Shown one piece after another: positions 26,575 to 38,601 of a DNA stretch of 64,000 nt (its first letter is position 1; every line of letters starts with the position of its first letter). Source of the stretch: Curtobacterium flaccumfaciens UCD-AKU (GTDB taxonomy: Bacteria > Actinomycetota > Actinomycetes > Actinomycetales > Microbacteriaceae). The translations under genes were made by a program, and so were the position numbers. The stretch covers positions 1-64,000 of the forward strand of contig NZ_KB714620.1 in NCBI RefSeq assembly GCF_000349565.1. The letters run 5' to 3'. The notes below the pieces were generated by a model that was not told the DNA's origin, did not search any database, and saw only the letters and a program-made list of their open reading frames with translations.

Positions 26575-27027
26575 ATGAGTGCTCGTTCGAAGGCCCGCAA
26601 GCGCGCCCTCGACATGCTGTACGTCGCCGAGGTGCGCGAGCTGCCGATCGCGGACGTGCTCGCCACCGAGACGGTCCGGCACCTGGACCAGCCGGAGCGT
26701 GCCTCCAGCTGGGACTACGCCCGCCAGATCGTCACGGGTGTCGACGACGCCCGTCACGAGATCGACGCCGTGATCGTCGACCACGCCCAGGGCTGGTCGA
26801 TCGCCCGGATGCCGGTCCTCGACCGCTGCATCCTGCGGATGGCCGTCTGGGAGCTCCGGTTCAACCCCGAGGTCCCCGACGCCGTCGCGATCGCCGAGGC
26901 GGTCGAGCTCGCGCAGTCGCTGTCCACCGAGGACTCTGCCGGCTTCGTCAACGGCGTGCTCGGGGCCGTCGCCGGCGGTCGTGCACCGTCTGGTCGGACG
27001 GTCGCAGGAGACCAGGAGTCCCGGTAG
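26575..27027 (+). CDS. nusB: Transcription antitermination protein NusB
   Basis: RNA-binding all-helical protein that joins NusE (S10) in rRNA antitermination complexes. It is 150 aa. It shows SARSKARKRALDMLYVAEVRE at the N-terminus and DHAQGWSIARMPVLDRCILRMAVWEL, the core NusB signature, then VAIAEAVELAQSLSTEDSAGFVNGVLG. ATG 26575 lies 11 nt after efp. It ends about 20 nt before the pyrR promoter region. Confidence 0.95.
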   Translation: MSARSKARKRALDMLYVAEVRELPIADVLATETVRHLDQPERASSWDYARQIVTGVDDARHEIDAVIVDHAQGWSIARMPVLDRCILRMAVWELRFNPEVPDAVAIAEAVELAQSLSTEDSAGFVNGVLGAVAGGRAPSGRTVAGDQESR

Positions 27028-27047
27028 GGTTGACCACGTCAGCATCC

Positions 27048-27079
27048 TTTAATGCCGTCCAGTGAGGCGGGGAAGGGGG
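27048..27079 (+). promoter_or_regulatory. pyr operon promoter -10 and PyrR-binding-loop-like RNA site
   Basis: TTTAAT at 27048-27053 is the most AT-rich hexamer in the area and a likely -10. Immediately after it, GTCCAGTGAGGCG (27057-27069) matches the PyrR RNA-binding-loop consensus as I recall it (ARUCCNGNGAGGYU). It can fold with CCG at 27055-27057 pairing with CGG at 27068-27070, a bulged U, CC-GG, and an AGUGA loop. The pyrR ribosome binding site (27072-27079) follows directly. PyrR bound to UMP would be placed to block translation initiation, as reported for mycobacteria. Confidence 0.55.
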
Positions 27080-27084
27080 TCGAC

Positions 27085-27651
27085 GTGGGAACCAGAACGG
27101 TCCTGCAACAGCCCGACATCACGCGTGCCCTGACACGCATCGCGCACGAGATCCTCGAAGCCAACCACGGGGGCTCGGACCTCGTGCTCCTCGGCATCCC
27201 GACCCGCGGCGCCGTCCTGGCGGAACGCCTCGGCCGGATCCTGGCCGGCATCGAGCCGGAGTGGTCCTCGGCCGCCGGTGGCATCGGGACGGAGCGTGTC
27301 GGCACGCTCGACGTCACCATGCACCGCGACGACCTCGGCCACGGCATCGGTCGAGCCCCGCACCGGACGGTCATCCCCGCCGGCGGCATCGACGGCAAGG
27401 TCGTCGTGCTCGTCGACGACGTGCTGTACTCCGGCCGTACCGTCCGCGCCGCGCTCGACGCGCTGCAGGGCATCGGTCGGCCGCGTGCCGTCCGGCTCGC
27501 CGTGCTCGTCGACCGCGGCCACCGCGAACTGCCGATCCGCGCGGACCACGTCGGCAAGAACCTGCCCACGGCGTCCGACGAGCGGGTCACCCTGCACCTG
27601 GCCGAGACCGACGGCGACGACACCGTGTTCATCGAGCAGGGGGTGGCGTGA
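27085..27651 (+). CDS. pyrR: Bifunctional pyr operon regulator / uracil phosphoribosyltransferase PyrR
   Basis: UMP-sensing RNA-binding repressor of the pyr operon with weak uracil phosphoribosyltransferase activity. The 188-aa reading from GTG 27085 contains [29 protein letters not shown] and the PRPP-binding loop [22 protein letters not shown]. It ends with [16 protein letters not shown], typical of PyrR. GTG 27085 is preferred because it has a purine-rich ribosome binding site 6 nt upstream and leaves the PyrR-binding-like RNA element in the leader. An ATG at 27052 would add 11 residues but overlaps the likely -10. The stop overlaps the pyrB start (TGATG). Confidence 0.93.
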   Translation: MGTRTVLQQPDITRALTRIAHEILEANHGGSDLVLLGIPTRGAVLAERLGRILAGIEPEWSSAAGGIGTERVGTLDVTMHRDDLGHGIGRAPHRTVIPAGGIDGKVVVLVDDVLYSGRTVRAALDALQGIGRPRAVRLAVLVDRGHRELPIRADHVGKNLPTASDERVTLHLAETDGDDTVFIEQGVA

Positions 27652-28865
27652 TGCGGCACCTGCTCTCCACCGCCGACCTGTCCCGCGAGCAGGCCGTCCA
27701 CATCCTCGACGTCGCCGAGGAGATGGCCGAGGTCAACACGCGCGAGGTCCGGAAGCTCCCGGCCCTGCGTGGCAAGACCGTGGTGAACCTGTTCTTCGAG
27801 GACTCCACGCGCACGCGCATCTCGTTCGAGGCCGCCGCGAAGCGCCTGTCCGCCGACGTCCTGAACTTCGCCGCGAAGGGCTCGAGCGTCTCGAAGGGCG
27901 AATCCCTGAAGGACACCGTGCAGACCCTCGGCGCGATGGGCATCGACGGCATCGTCATGCGCCACGGCGCGTCCGGCGCCCCGCGGGTGCTCGCCGACGC
28001 CGACTGGATCGACGTGCCGGTGGTCAACGCCGGCGACGGCACCCACGAGCACCCGACCCAGGCGCTGCTCGACGCCTTCACGATGCGCCGCCGCCTGCAC
28101 GGCACCGGTTCGCGCGGCCAGGGCCTCGACGGCGTGCGGGTCCTGATCATCGGCGACGTGCTGCACAGCCGTGTCGCCCGCTCGAACGCCTGGCTGCTCC
28201 GCACCCTCGGCGCGAGCGTGACCTTCGCCGCGCCACCGACCCTGCTGCCCGCCACGACGACACCGTTCGGGGCCGCGGTGCACCACGACCTCGACACCGC
28301 CCTGGCCGAGGACCCGGACGTCGTCATGACGCTCCGCATCCAGCAGGAACGCATGAACGACGCCTTCTTCCCGAACCCGCGCGAGTACACGCGGCACTGG
28401 GGCCTGAGCCGTGTCGCCCGCTCGAACGCCTGGCTGCTCCGCACCCTCGGCGCGAGCGTGACCTTCGCCGCGCCACCGACCCTGCTGCCCGCCACGACGA
28501 CACCGTTCGGGGCCGCGGTGCACCACGACCTCGACACCGCCCTGGCCGAGGACCCGGACGTCGTCATGACGCTCCGCATCCAGCAGGAACGCATGAACGA
28601 CGCCTTCTTCCCGAACCCGCGCGAGTACACGCGGCACTGGGGCCTGACGGCGGCGCGCTTCGGACGGCTGTCCGAGCGCACGCTGATCATGCACCCCGGT
28701 CCGATGAACCGCGGGCTCGAGATCGCCGGCGTCGCCGCCGACGACCCCCGCTCGACCGTCGTCGAGCAGGTCGAGAACGGCGTCTCGGTCCGGATGGCCG
28801 TCCTCTACCTCGCCCTGACGGGCAGCGCCGGCAACGGCACCGACGCGAAGGAGTCCGCCGCATGA
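27651..28865 (+). CDS. pyrB: Aspartate carbamoyltransferase catalytic subunit with an 80-residue internal duplication
   Basis: Condenses carbamoyl phosphate and aspartate to carbamoyl aspartate. The carbamoyl-phosphate domain is normal ([19 protein letters not shown] with STRTR at 52-56, and the HPTQ loop). Residues 173-252 ([10 protein letters not shown] to REYTRHWGL) are then repeated exactly as 253-332, before [23 protein letters not shown]. The product is 404 aa; without one copy it would be 324 aa, normal length. The duplicated block covers most of the aspartate-binding domain, including the RVARSN arginine and the RIQQERM loop (229-235 and 309-315). The frame stays open, so a full protein could be made. 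Fold and activity are doubtful: either copy could complete the site, or the trimer interface may be broken. The gene is otherwise intact and coupled to both neighbours. Confidence 0.93.
   Translation: MRHLLSTADLSREQAVHILDVAEEMAEVNTREVRKLPALRGKTVVNLFFEDSTRTRISFEAAAKRLSADVLNFAAKGSSVSKGESLKDTVQTLGAMGIDGIVMRHGASGAPRVLADADWIDVPVVNAGDGTHEHPTQALLDAFTMRRRLHGTGSRGQGLDGVRVLIIGDVLHSRVARSNAWLLRTLGASVTFAAPPTLLPATTTPFGAAVHHDLDTALAEDPDVVMTLRIQQERMNDAFFPNPREYTRHWGLSRVARSNAWLLRTLGASVTFAAPPTLLPATTTPFGAAVHHDLDTALAEDPDVVMTLRIQQERMNDAFFPNPREYTRHWGLTAARFGRLSERTLIMHPGPMNRGLEIAGVAADDPRSTVVEQVENGVSVRMAVLYLALTGSAGNGTDAKESAA
28167..28646 (+). repeat. Perfect 240-bp tandem duplication inside pyrB
   Basis: Copies 28167-28406 and 28407-28646 are identical at every base, including all wobble positions. 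The flanking bases differ on both sides, apart from a single A at 28647 that continues the match. The junction therefore shows only 1 bp of microhomology. The unit is exactly 80 codons and begins and ends on codon boundaries of pyrB. Confidence 0.97.
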
Positions 28866-30220
28866 CCGCTCACCTGATCCGTGGCGCGCAGCTGGTCGAC
28901 GGCTCGCGTGCCGACATCCGTCTGGAGGGCCGGCGCATCACCGCGATCGGGTCCGGTCTCGACGCGGTCGGCGCCACCACCGTGGACGCGGACGGGCTCA
29001 TCGCCCTGCCCGGTCTCGTGGACCTCCACACGCACCTGCGCGAGCCCGGCCACGAGGAGTCCGAGACGGTCCTCACCGGCTCGCGTGCCGCGGCCGCCGG
29101 CGGCTTCACCGCCGTGAACGCGATGGCGAACTCGAGCCCCGTCGCCGACACCGCGGGCGTCGTCGAGCAGGTCCAGGCGCTCGGTGACGACGCCGGGTAC
29201 GTCACGGTCCGCCCGATCGGCGCCGTGTCGCAGGGGCTGCAGGGCACGCACCTGTCCGAGATCGGTGCGATGGCGACCTCGCGGGCGAAGGTCCGGGTGT
29301 TCTCGGACGACGGCTCCTGCGTGGCCGACCCGCTGCTCATGCGCCGGGCACTCGAGTACATCAAGGGGTTCGGCGGGGTGCTCGCGCAGCACGCCCAGGA
29401 GCCGCGCCTGACCATCGGCGCGCAGATGAACGAGGGCCGGCTGTCCTCCGAGCTCGGCCTCGCCGGGTGGCCCGCCGTCGCGGAAGAGGCGATCATCGCC
29501 CGCGACGTCCTGCTCGCCGACCACGTCGGGGCGCGGCTGCACGTCTGCCACGTCTCGACGGCCGGCAGCGTCGAGGTGATCCGCTGGGCGAAGTCCCGTG
29601 GCATCGACGTCACGGCCGAGGTCACGCCGCACCACCTGGTGCTCACCGAGGACCTCATCGCCGGGCACGACGGCGCCCCCGGGTACGACGCCCGCTACAA
29701 GGTGAACCCGCCGCTCCGCGCCCGCGAGGACGTCGAGGCGCTCCGCGCGGCCCTGGCCGACGGCACCATCGACATCGTCGCGACCGACCACGCGCCGCAC
29801 ACCGCCGAGGCGAAGTGCTGCGAGTGGCCCGCCGCCGCGAACGGCATGGTCGGTCTCGAGTCGGCGCTGAGCGTGGTGCAGTCCGCCGTGGTCGACGACG
29901 GCCGGCTCGACTGGGCCGACGTCGCCCGGGTGCTGTCCGAGGCGCCGGCGCGGATCGGTCAGGTCGAGGGGCACGGGCAGCGCATCGCCGAGGGCGCGCC
30001 CGCCGAGATCACGCTCTACGACCCGTCGGCCAGCCGTGAGTTCGCGGTCACCGACCTCGCCGGCCAGTCGCAGAACTCGCCGTACCTCGGCATGACCCTG
30101 CCGGGCCGGGTCGTCGCGACCTTCCACCAGGGGTACGCGACGGTGCTCGACGGCCGGGTCGTCGACGCGGACACGATCGCGGCGCACGCCGCGGCGCTCC
30201 GGACAGGGGCGCGCGCATGA
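28862..30220 (+). CDS. pyrC: Dihydroorotase
   Basis: Zinc amidohydrolase that cyclises carbamoyl aspartate to dihydroorotate. It is 452 aa, the class I type. Metal ligands are visible in [17 protein letters not shown] (HxH plus substrate Arg), [28 protein letters not shown] and VATDHAPHT (catalytic Asp). The carboxylated Lys position is not obvious in this reading. [20 protein letters not shown] fits actinobacterial class I enzymes that use an Asp at that site. ATG 28862 overlaps the pyrB stop (ATGA), and the stop overlaps the next start likewise. Confidence 0.95.
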   Translation: MTAHLIRGAQLVDGSRADIRLEGRRITAIGSGLDAVGATTVDADGLIALPGLVDLHTHLREPGHEESETVLTGSRAAAAGGFTAVNAMANSSPVADTAGVVEQVQALGDDAGYVTVRPIGAVSQGLQGTHLSEIGAMATSRAKVRVFSDDGSCVADPLLMRRALEYIKGFGGVLAQHAQEPRLTIGAQMNEGRLSSELGLAGWPAVAEEAIIARDVLLADHVGARLHVCHVSTAGSVEVIRWAKSRGIDVTAEVTPHHLVLTEDLIAGHDGAPGYDARYKVNPPLRAREDVEALRAALADGTIDIVATDHAPHTAEAKCCEWPAAANGMVGLESALSVVQSAVVDDGRLDWADVARVLSEAPARIGQVEGHGQRIAEGAPAEITLYDPSASREFAVTDLAGQSQNSPYLGMTLPGRVVATFHQGYATVLDGRVVDADTIAAHAAALRTGARA

Positions 30221-30780
30221 GCGGCGACACGCAGCGCTGGCTCCTCGGCGCGGTGATCCTGCTCGGGGTCGCCTCCCTGTTCGTCGCGATGGCGCGCACC
30301 TGGCGGACGCGGACCAGGAAGCAGGCGGAAGCCGTGCCTCCCGTCCGGGTGCCGGCCGACCTGGCACCGGCGGTCGGGTCGTGGGACGGGTTCACCGTCG
30401 CGACGACCCGCGCCGACCAGCCGTTGGAACGCATCACCGCAGGCGGCCTCGGGTTCCGCGGCCGCGGCGGGGTGACGGTCCACGCGACCGGCGTGGTGAT
30501 GCGCCTCGCCGGTACCGACGACCGCTGGATCGCGCGTGACGCGGTCCGCGGCGCCGACCGCTCCACGTGGGCGATCGACCGCGTGGTCGAACCCGGGGGA
30601 CTGGTCCGTCTGCGATGGACGGCGACCGGCGCCGCAGGTGCGACGGACCTGGACACCTACTTCCGGTTCCCGGAGGACGACGCAGCCGCGCTGCACGCCC
30701 TGCAGGGACTGACCGAGACCGGGCCGCAGGCGACTGCGGCCGATGCTCCGCGAACCGCGGGCGAAGGGAAGAAAGCATGA
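30217..30780 (+). CDS. Membrane-anchored PH-like domain protein of the pyr operon
   Basis: Protein of 187 aa with one N-terminal membrane helix (about residues 8-27, [19 protein letters not shown]), a basic stop-transfer segment and a soluble beta-rich domain. The beta-rich pattern ([54 protein letters not shown]) resembles bacterial PH-like domains. Genes of this kind lie between pyrC and carA in many actinobacteria, so the position is conserved, but I know of no assigned role. It overlaps both pyrC and carA by 4 nt (ATGA), so it is translated in fixed proportion with them. Confidence 0.75.
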   Translation: MSGDTQRWLLGAVILLGVASLFVAMARTWRTRTRKQAEAVPPVRVPADLAPAVGSWDGFTVATTRADQPLERITAGGLGFRGRGGVTVHATGVVMRLAGTDDRWIARDAVRGADRSTWAIDRVVEPGGLVRLRWTATGAAGATDLDTYFRFPEDDAAALHALQGLTETGPQATAADAPRTAGEGKKA

Positions 30781-31975
30781 CACGCGAACGGGCCGTCCTG
30801 GTCCTCGAAGACGGCACCCGGTACGACGGCTGGGCCTACGGCGCCCGTGGGCGCACGCTCGGCGAGGTGGTCTTCGCGACCGGCATGACCGGCTACCAGG
30901 AGACGCTGACCGACCCCTCCTACGCCGGGCAGATCGTGGTGCAGACCGCGCCGCACATCGGCAACACGGGGGTGAACGACGAGGACCCCGAGTCCCGTCG
31001 CATCTGGGTCGCCGGGTACGTGGTGCGCGACCCCAGCCGCGTGGTGTCGAACCACCGCGCGAACGCCACGCTCGACGACCACCTGGTGCGCGACGGGATC
31101 GTCGGCATCGCAGGGATCGACACCCGCGCCCTCACCCGCCGCATCCGCGACGCCGGCGCCATGAAGGGCGGCGTCTTCAGCGGCGCCGACGCGGCACTGC
31201 CGGAGTCGGAGCAGCTGGACGCCGTTCGGTCGCAGGCCACCATGGCGGGCGCGAGCTTCTCGTCGCTGGTGTCCACCCCGGAGACGTACGTGGTGCCGGC
31301 CGAGGGTGAGCAGATCGGCACCCTGGCCGTCCTCGACCTCGGTGTGAAGGCGTCGACCACCCGGTACCTCGCCGCCCGCGGCTTCGAGGTGCACGTCGTG
31401 CCGCAGGACATCTCCGCCCAGGAGCTGGAAGCCCTCGCACCGGATGCCCTGTTCTACTCGAACGGCCCCGGTGACCCCGCCGCCTCGGACGCGCAGGTCG
31501 AACTGCTGCAGGGCAGCCTGCGCACCGGCCGGCCGTTCTTCGGCATCTGCTTCGGCAACCAGCTGCTCGGCCGTGCCCTGGGCTTCGGCACCTACAAGCT
31601 GCCCTTCGGCCACCGCGGCATCAACCAGCCGGTGCTCGACACGACCACGGGCAAGGTCGAGATCACGAGCCAGAACCACGGCTTCGCGGTCGACGCGCCC
31701 CTGGGCGAGGTCATCGATTCGCCGGCCGGGTTCGGTCGGGTCGAGGTCTCGCACTACTCGCTGAACGACGACGTGGTCGAGGGTCTCCGAGCGCTCGACG
31801 TGCCGGCGTTCAGCGTGCAGTACCACCCCGAGGCCGCCGCCGGGCCGCACGACAGCATGTACCTCTTCGACCGGTTCGCGGACATGGTGCGCGAGCGTCG
31901 CGACGGTGAGCCGCTCGACGCGGCCACAGCCGACGCCACGACCCCCGCAGCAGACATCACCAAGGAAGCGAACTG

Positions 31976-31976
<1 letters not shown>
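30777..31976 (+). CDS. carA: Carbamoyl phosphate synthase small (glutaminase) subunit
   Basis: Class I glutamine amidotransferase that supplies ammonia to CarB. It is 399 aa. The N-terminal CPSase domain reads [43 protein letters not shown]. The GATase domain has the catalytic Cys in [13 protein letters not shown] and the His-Glu pair in [15 protein letters not shown]. The C-terminal tail is Ala/Thr-rich and variable. ATG 30777 overlaps the preceding stop, and its own stop overlaps the carB ATG (TGATG). Confidence 0.96.
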
Positions 31977-35265
<3,289 letters not shown>

Positions 35266-35269
<4 letters not shown>

Positions 35270-36165
35270 CGGCTGCCAGCGTGGGCACGAACCGGTCAGG
35301 AGGCCCGGCCTCCTTCGGTGACCGACTCGCGTCCGCCGTGCGCGAGCGTTCACCGCTCTGCGTCGGCATCGACCCCCACGCCGCCACCCTGGCGGCGTGG
35401 GGGCTCGGCCGCGACGAGCAGGGCCTTGCCGCATTCGGCGCGGCCCTGGTCGACGCGGCCACCGGCCGCGCGGCGATCGTGAAGCCGCAGGTCGCCTTCT
35501 TCGAGGCGGCGGGGGTGGCGGGCTACCGCGCGCTCGACGCGACGATCCGTCGGGCACGCGATGCGGGCCTCCTGGTCGTCGCCGACGTGAAGCGGGGCGA
35601 CATCGGGACGACCGGTGACGACTACGCGCTGGCGTGGCTGGACCGCGACGGGCCGTTCGCGGCCGACGCGATGACGGTGTCGCCGTACCTCGGGTACGGC
35701 TCGCTCCGGGGCACGATCGACGTGGCGCGCCGGAACGGTGCGGGGGTCTTCGTGCTCGCGGCGACGAGCAACCCCGAGGCCCGGGTGCTGCAGACCGCGG
35801 TGCTGGCCGAGGGACCGCGTACCGGCCGGACGGTCGCGGCCGGTATCGTCTTGGACGTGGCAGACGACAACCGGTCCGTGGGCGATCAGGCCCTGGGCGA
35901 CGTCGGGCTCGTGCTCGGCGCGACCCTTCACCTCGACGACTTCGGCATCGACGCGGACGCGATCGGCTCCGCGCCGGTCCTCGCCCCGGGCTTCGGCGCC
36001 CAGGGGGCCCGCATCGAGGACCTCCGGGCGCTGTACGGCGCCCGTGCCGAGCAGGTGCTCGTGAGCGAGTCGCGCGGCCTGCTGACCGACGGTCCGGACG
36101 GGGTCGCGGCCCTCGTCGCCGACCGCGCCGACCGCATCCGCACGGCACTGGCGGCGGCAGCGTGA
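35266..36165 (+). CDS. pyrF: Orotidine 5'-phosphate decarboxylase (type 2)
   Basis: Decarboxylates OMP to UMP, the last step of UMP synthesis. It is 299 aa, the longer actinobacterial/myxococcal type. Marks are [19 protein letters not shown] at the N-terminus, [11 protein letters not shown], and the catalytic [22 protein letters not shown] with the Lys-Asp pair. Phosphate-binding segments near the end are [11 protein letters not shown] and [13 protein letters not shown] 35266 overlaps the carB stop and its own stop overlaps the gmk start. Confidence 0.94.
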
Positions 36166-37085
36166 CCGACGCGCCCGAGGGCCTGCCCGCGCACCGCACC
36201 CCGCCAGAGGTGGACCGCGTCGCCGCGGCGAAGGCCGCCGTCGCCGCACGACGCGCCCGGGCTGCGGTGAAGGCGGCGATCGCGTCGGGGGAGCGCTCCG
36301 CACTCGACGTCGCCCGTGCCGCGTGGGACGACTCGCTGGTCGAGACGACCTCGGCCGAGCGTTCGCTGCGGGTCCGCGACCTGCTCGTCAGCCTGCCGGG
36401 CATCGGCCCCGCACGAGCCGAGGCGATCATGGGGACCCTGCGGATCGCACCGTCGAAGCGCCTCGGTGGCCTCGGCACCCGGCAGCGGACCGCGCTGGCG
36501 GACTGGCTCGCCGCGCGCGGTCGCAAGCGTGGTGCCTCGAAGCTCGTCGTGCTCGCCGGACCCACCGCGGTCGGCAAGGGCACGGTGAGCGCGCACATCC
36601 GACAGCAGTACCCGGACGTCAACCTCAGCGTCTCCGCCACCACCCGGAAGCCGCGCCCCGGCGAGGTCGACGGTGTGCACTACTACTTCGTGGACGACGC
36701 CGAGTTCGACCGGATGATCCGCGACCGCGAGCTGCTCGAGTGGGCGACCGTCCACAACTCGTACCGCTACGGCACCCCGCGGCCGCCGATCGACCGTGCG
36801 CTCGACGCCGGCGAGAAGGTCATGCTCGAGATCGACCTGCAGGGCGCACGACAGGTCCGCGACGCCATGCCCGAGGCCGTGCTGGTGTTCCTGCTGCCCC
36901 CGACGTGGGAGGAACTGGTGCGCCGGCTCATCGGCCGTGGCACCGAATCCGCGGATGAACAGGCGCGTCGTCTCGAGACCGCGAAGGTCGAGCTGGCCGC
37001 CCAGGACGAGTTCGACGTGCGGATCGTGAACTCCGATGTCGGCACCGCGGCACGTGAGGTCGTAGACTTGTTCTCTGCGCCCTGA
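36162..37085 (+). CDS. gmk: mIHF-guanylate kinase fusion protein
   Basis: One open frame of 307 aa carries two modules. Residues about 20-118 match the actinobacterial integration host factor mIHF ([20 protein letters not shown], then [17 protein letters not shown] helix-hairpin-helix and [18 protein letters not shown]). mIHF is a nucleoid DNA-binding protein. Residues about 126-307 are guanylate kinase: P-loop GPTAVGKGT (133-141), [32 protein letters not shown] and [11 protein letters not shown]. Gmk phosphorylates GMP to GDP. In many actinobacteria the two are adjacent separate genes. Here no stop lies between them, only a short basic linker ([10 protein letters not shown]). GTG 36162 overlaps the pyrF stop. 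Confidence 0.93.
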   Translation: MTDAPEGLPAHRTPPEVDRVAAAKAAVAARRARAAVKAAIASGERSALDVARAAWDDSLVETTSAERSLRVRDLLVSLPGIGPARAEAIMGTLRIAPSKRLGGLGTRQRTALADWLAARGRKRGASKLVVLAGPTAVGKGTVSAHIRQQYPDVNLSVSATTRKPRPGEVDGVHYYFVDDAEFDRMIRDRELLEWATVHNSYRYGTPRPPIDRALDAGEKVMLEIDLQGARQVRDAMPEAVLVFLLPPTWEELVRRLIGRGTESADEQARRLETAKVELAAQDEFDVRIVNSDVGTAAREVVDLFSAP

Positions 37086-37112
37086 CGGGTGCACTGACTT
37101 CGAGGAGACACC

Positions 37113-37376
37113 ATGGCCAACCCCCAGGGCATCATCGACCCGCCCATCGACGACCTGCTCAGCAAGGTCGAGTCGAAGTACGCGCTCGTCATCTTCGCGT
37201 CGAAGCGCGCCCGCCAGATCAACGACTACTACGCCGACCTGCACGAGGGCTCGCTGTTCGACAACGTCGGCCCGCTCGTCGACTCGACGATCGACGACAA
37301 GCCGCTGTCCGTCGCGCTCCACGAGATCAACGAGGACAAGCTCACCGTCACCAAGCAGCAGCAGCCCACCGACTGA
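37113..37376 (+). CDS. rpoZ: DNA-directed RNA polymerase omega subunit
   Basis: Small RNA polymerase subunit that chaperones beta-prime folding. It is 87 aa, with [37 protein letters not shown], the actinobacterial omega signature, and a C-terminal [19 protein letters not shown] 37113 has a GAGGAGA ribosome binding site. It sits between gmk and metK, the standard actinobacterial order. Confidence 0.96.
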   Translation: MANPQGIIDPPIDDLLSKVESKYALVIFASKRARQINDYYADLHEGSLFDNVGPLVDSTIDDKPLSVALHEINEDKLTVTKQQQPTD

Positions 37377-37381
37377 TCCCG

Positions 37382-38593
37382 GTGACTGCAGCTGCTCTCC
37401 GCCTCTTCACGTCCGAGTCGGTGACCGAGGGGCACCCCGACAAGATCTGCGACCAGATCTCGGACAGCATCCTCGACGCGCTGCTCACGGTCGACCCGAA
37501 CGCGCGCGTCGCCGTCGAGACGATGGTGACCACCGGGCTCGTGCACGTCGCCGGCGAGGTCACGACCTCCGGCTACGTCGAGATCCCGAAGCTCGTCCGT
37601 GACGTCATCACCGGCATCGGCTACAACTCGTCGGACGTCTCGTTCGACGGTGCCACCTGCGGTGTCGAGGTCTCGATCGGTGCGCAGTCGCCCGACATCG
37701 CGCAGGGTGTGGACGAGTCGCTCGACTCCCGCACCGGTGCGGTCGATCCGCTCGACCGTCAGGGCGCCGGCGACCAGGGCATCATGTTCGGCTTCGCGAC
37801 GAACGAGACCCCCGAGTACATGCCGGTCGCGATCTGGCTGGCGCACCGTCTCGCCGAGCGCCTGGCCGCGGTCCGCAAGTCGGGTGAGCTGTCGTTCCTG
37901 CGTCCCGACGGCAAGACCCAGGTCACCGTCGGGTACGACGGCGTCGTGCCGAAGACCGTCGAGACCGTCGTGCTCTCCACGCAGCACTCGCCGAGCGTCA
38001 CGCTCGACGAGCTCACCGCCGCGATCACCGAGCACGTGATCCGTCCGGTCCTCGACCTCGTCGACCTCGACTCCTCGCACGTCGACGTCATCGTCAACCC
38101 GACCGGTCGCTTCGAGATCGGTGGACCCCAGGGCGACGCCGGACTCACCGGCCGCAAGGTGATCGTCGACACGTACGGCGGGGCCTCCCGTCACGGTGGC
38201 GGCGCGTTCAGCGGCAAGGACCCGTCGAAGGTCGACCGTTCGGCCGCCTACGCGCTGCGCTGGGTCGCCAAGAACGCGGTCGCCGCGGGGCTCGCCGACC
38301 GGCTCGAGGTGCAGGTCGCGTACGCGATCGGCCGCGCGAAGCCCGTCGGGCTCTACGTCGAGACCTTCGGCACCGGACACGTCGACGACGCCACGATCGA
38401 AGCCGCCATCCGCCAGGTGTTCGACCTGCGTCCGGCCGCGATCATCCGCGACCTCGACCTGCTCCGACCGATCTACGCGCAGACCGCGACCTACGGCCAC
38501 TTCGGCCGCGAGCTCCCCGGGTTCACGTGGGAGCAGCTCGACCGTGTCGAGGAACTCCGCGCTGCCGCAGGACTCGTCGCCGCGACCGTCTGA
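37382..38593 (+). CDS. metK: S-adenosylmethionine synthase
   Basis: Makes S-adenosylmethionine from ATP and methionine. It is 403 aa. Signatures are [28 protein letters not shown], the ATP-binding [15 protein letters not shown], and the phosphate loop [22 protein letters not shown] 37382 lies 5 nt after the rpoZ stop. The gene ends 8 nt before priA, so rpoZ-metK-priA read as one unit. Confidence 0.97.
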   Translation: MTAAALRLFTSESVTEGHPDKICDQISDSILDALLTVDPNARVAVETMVTTGLVHVAGEVTTSGYVEIPKLVRDVITGIGYNSSDVSFDGATCGVEVSIGAQSPDIAQGVDESLDSRTGAVDPLDRQGAGDQGIMFGFATNETPEYMPVAIWLAHRLAERLAAVRKSGELSFLRPDGKTQVTVGYDGVVPKTVETVVLSTQHSPSVTLDELTAAITEHVIRPVLDLVDLDSSHVDVIVNPTGRFEIGGPQGDAGLTGRKVIVDTYGGASRHGGGAFSGKDPSKVDRSAAYALRWVAKNAVAAGLADRLEVQVAYAIGRAKPVGLYVETFGTGHVDDATIEAAIRQVFDLRPAAIIRDLDLLRPIYAQTATYGHFGRELPGFTWEQLDRVEELRAAAGLVAATV

Positions 38594-38601
38594 AGCACCG
38601 C

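Noticed and set aside
27052-27084. ATG 27052 as the pyrR start
   Set aside because: It has no ribosome binding site, overlaps the likely -10, adds 11 residues not typical of PyrR, and would place the PyrR-binding-like element inside the coding sequence.
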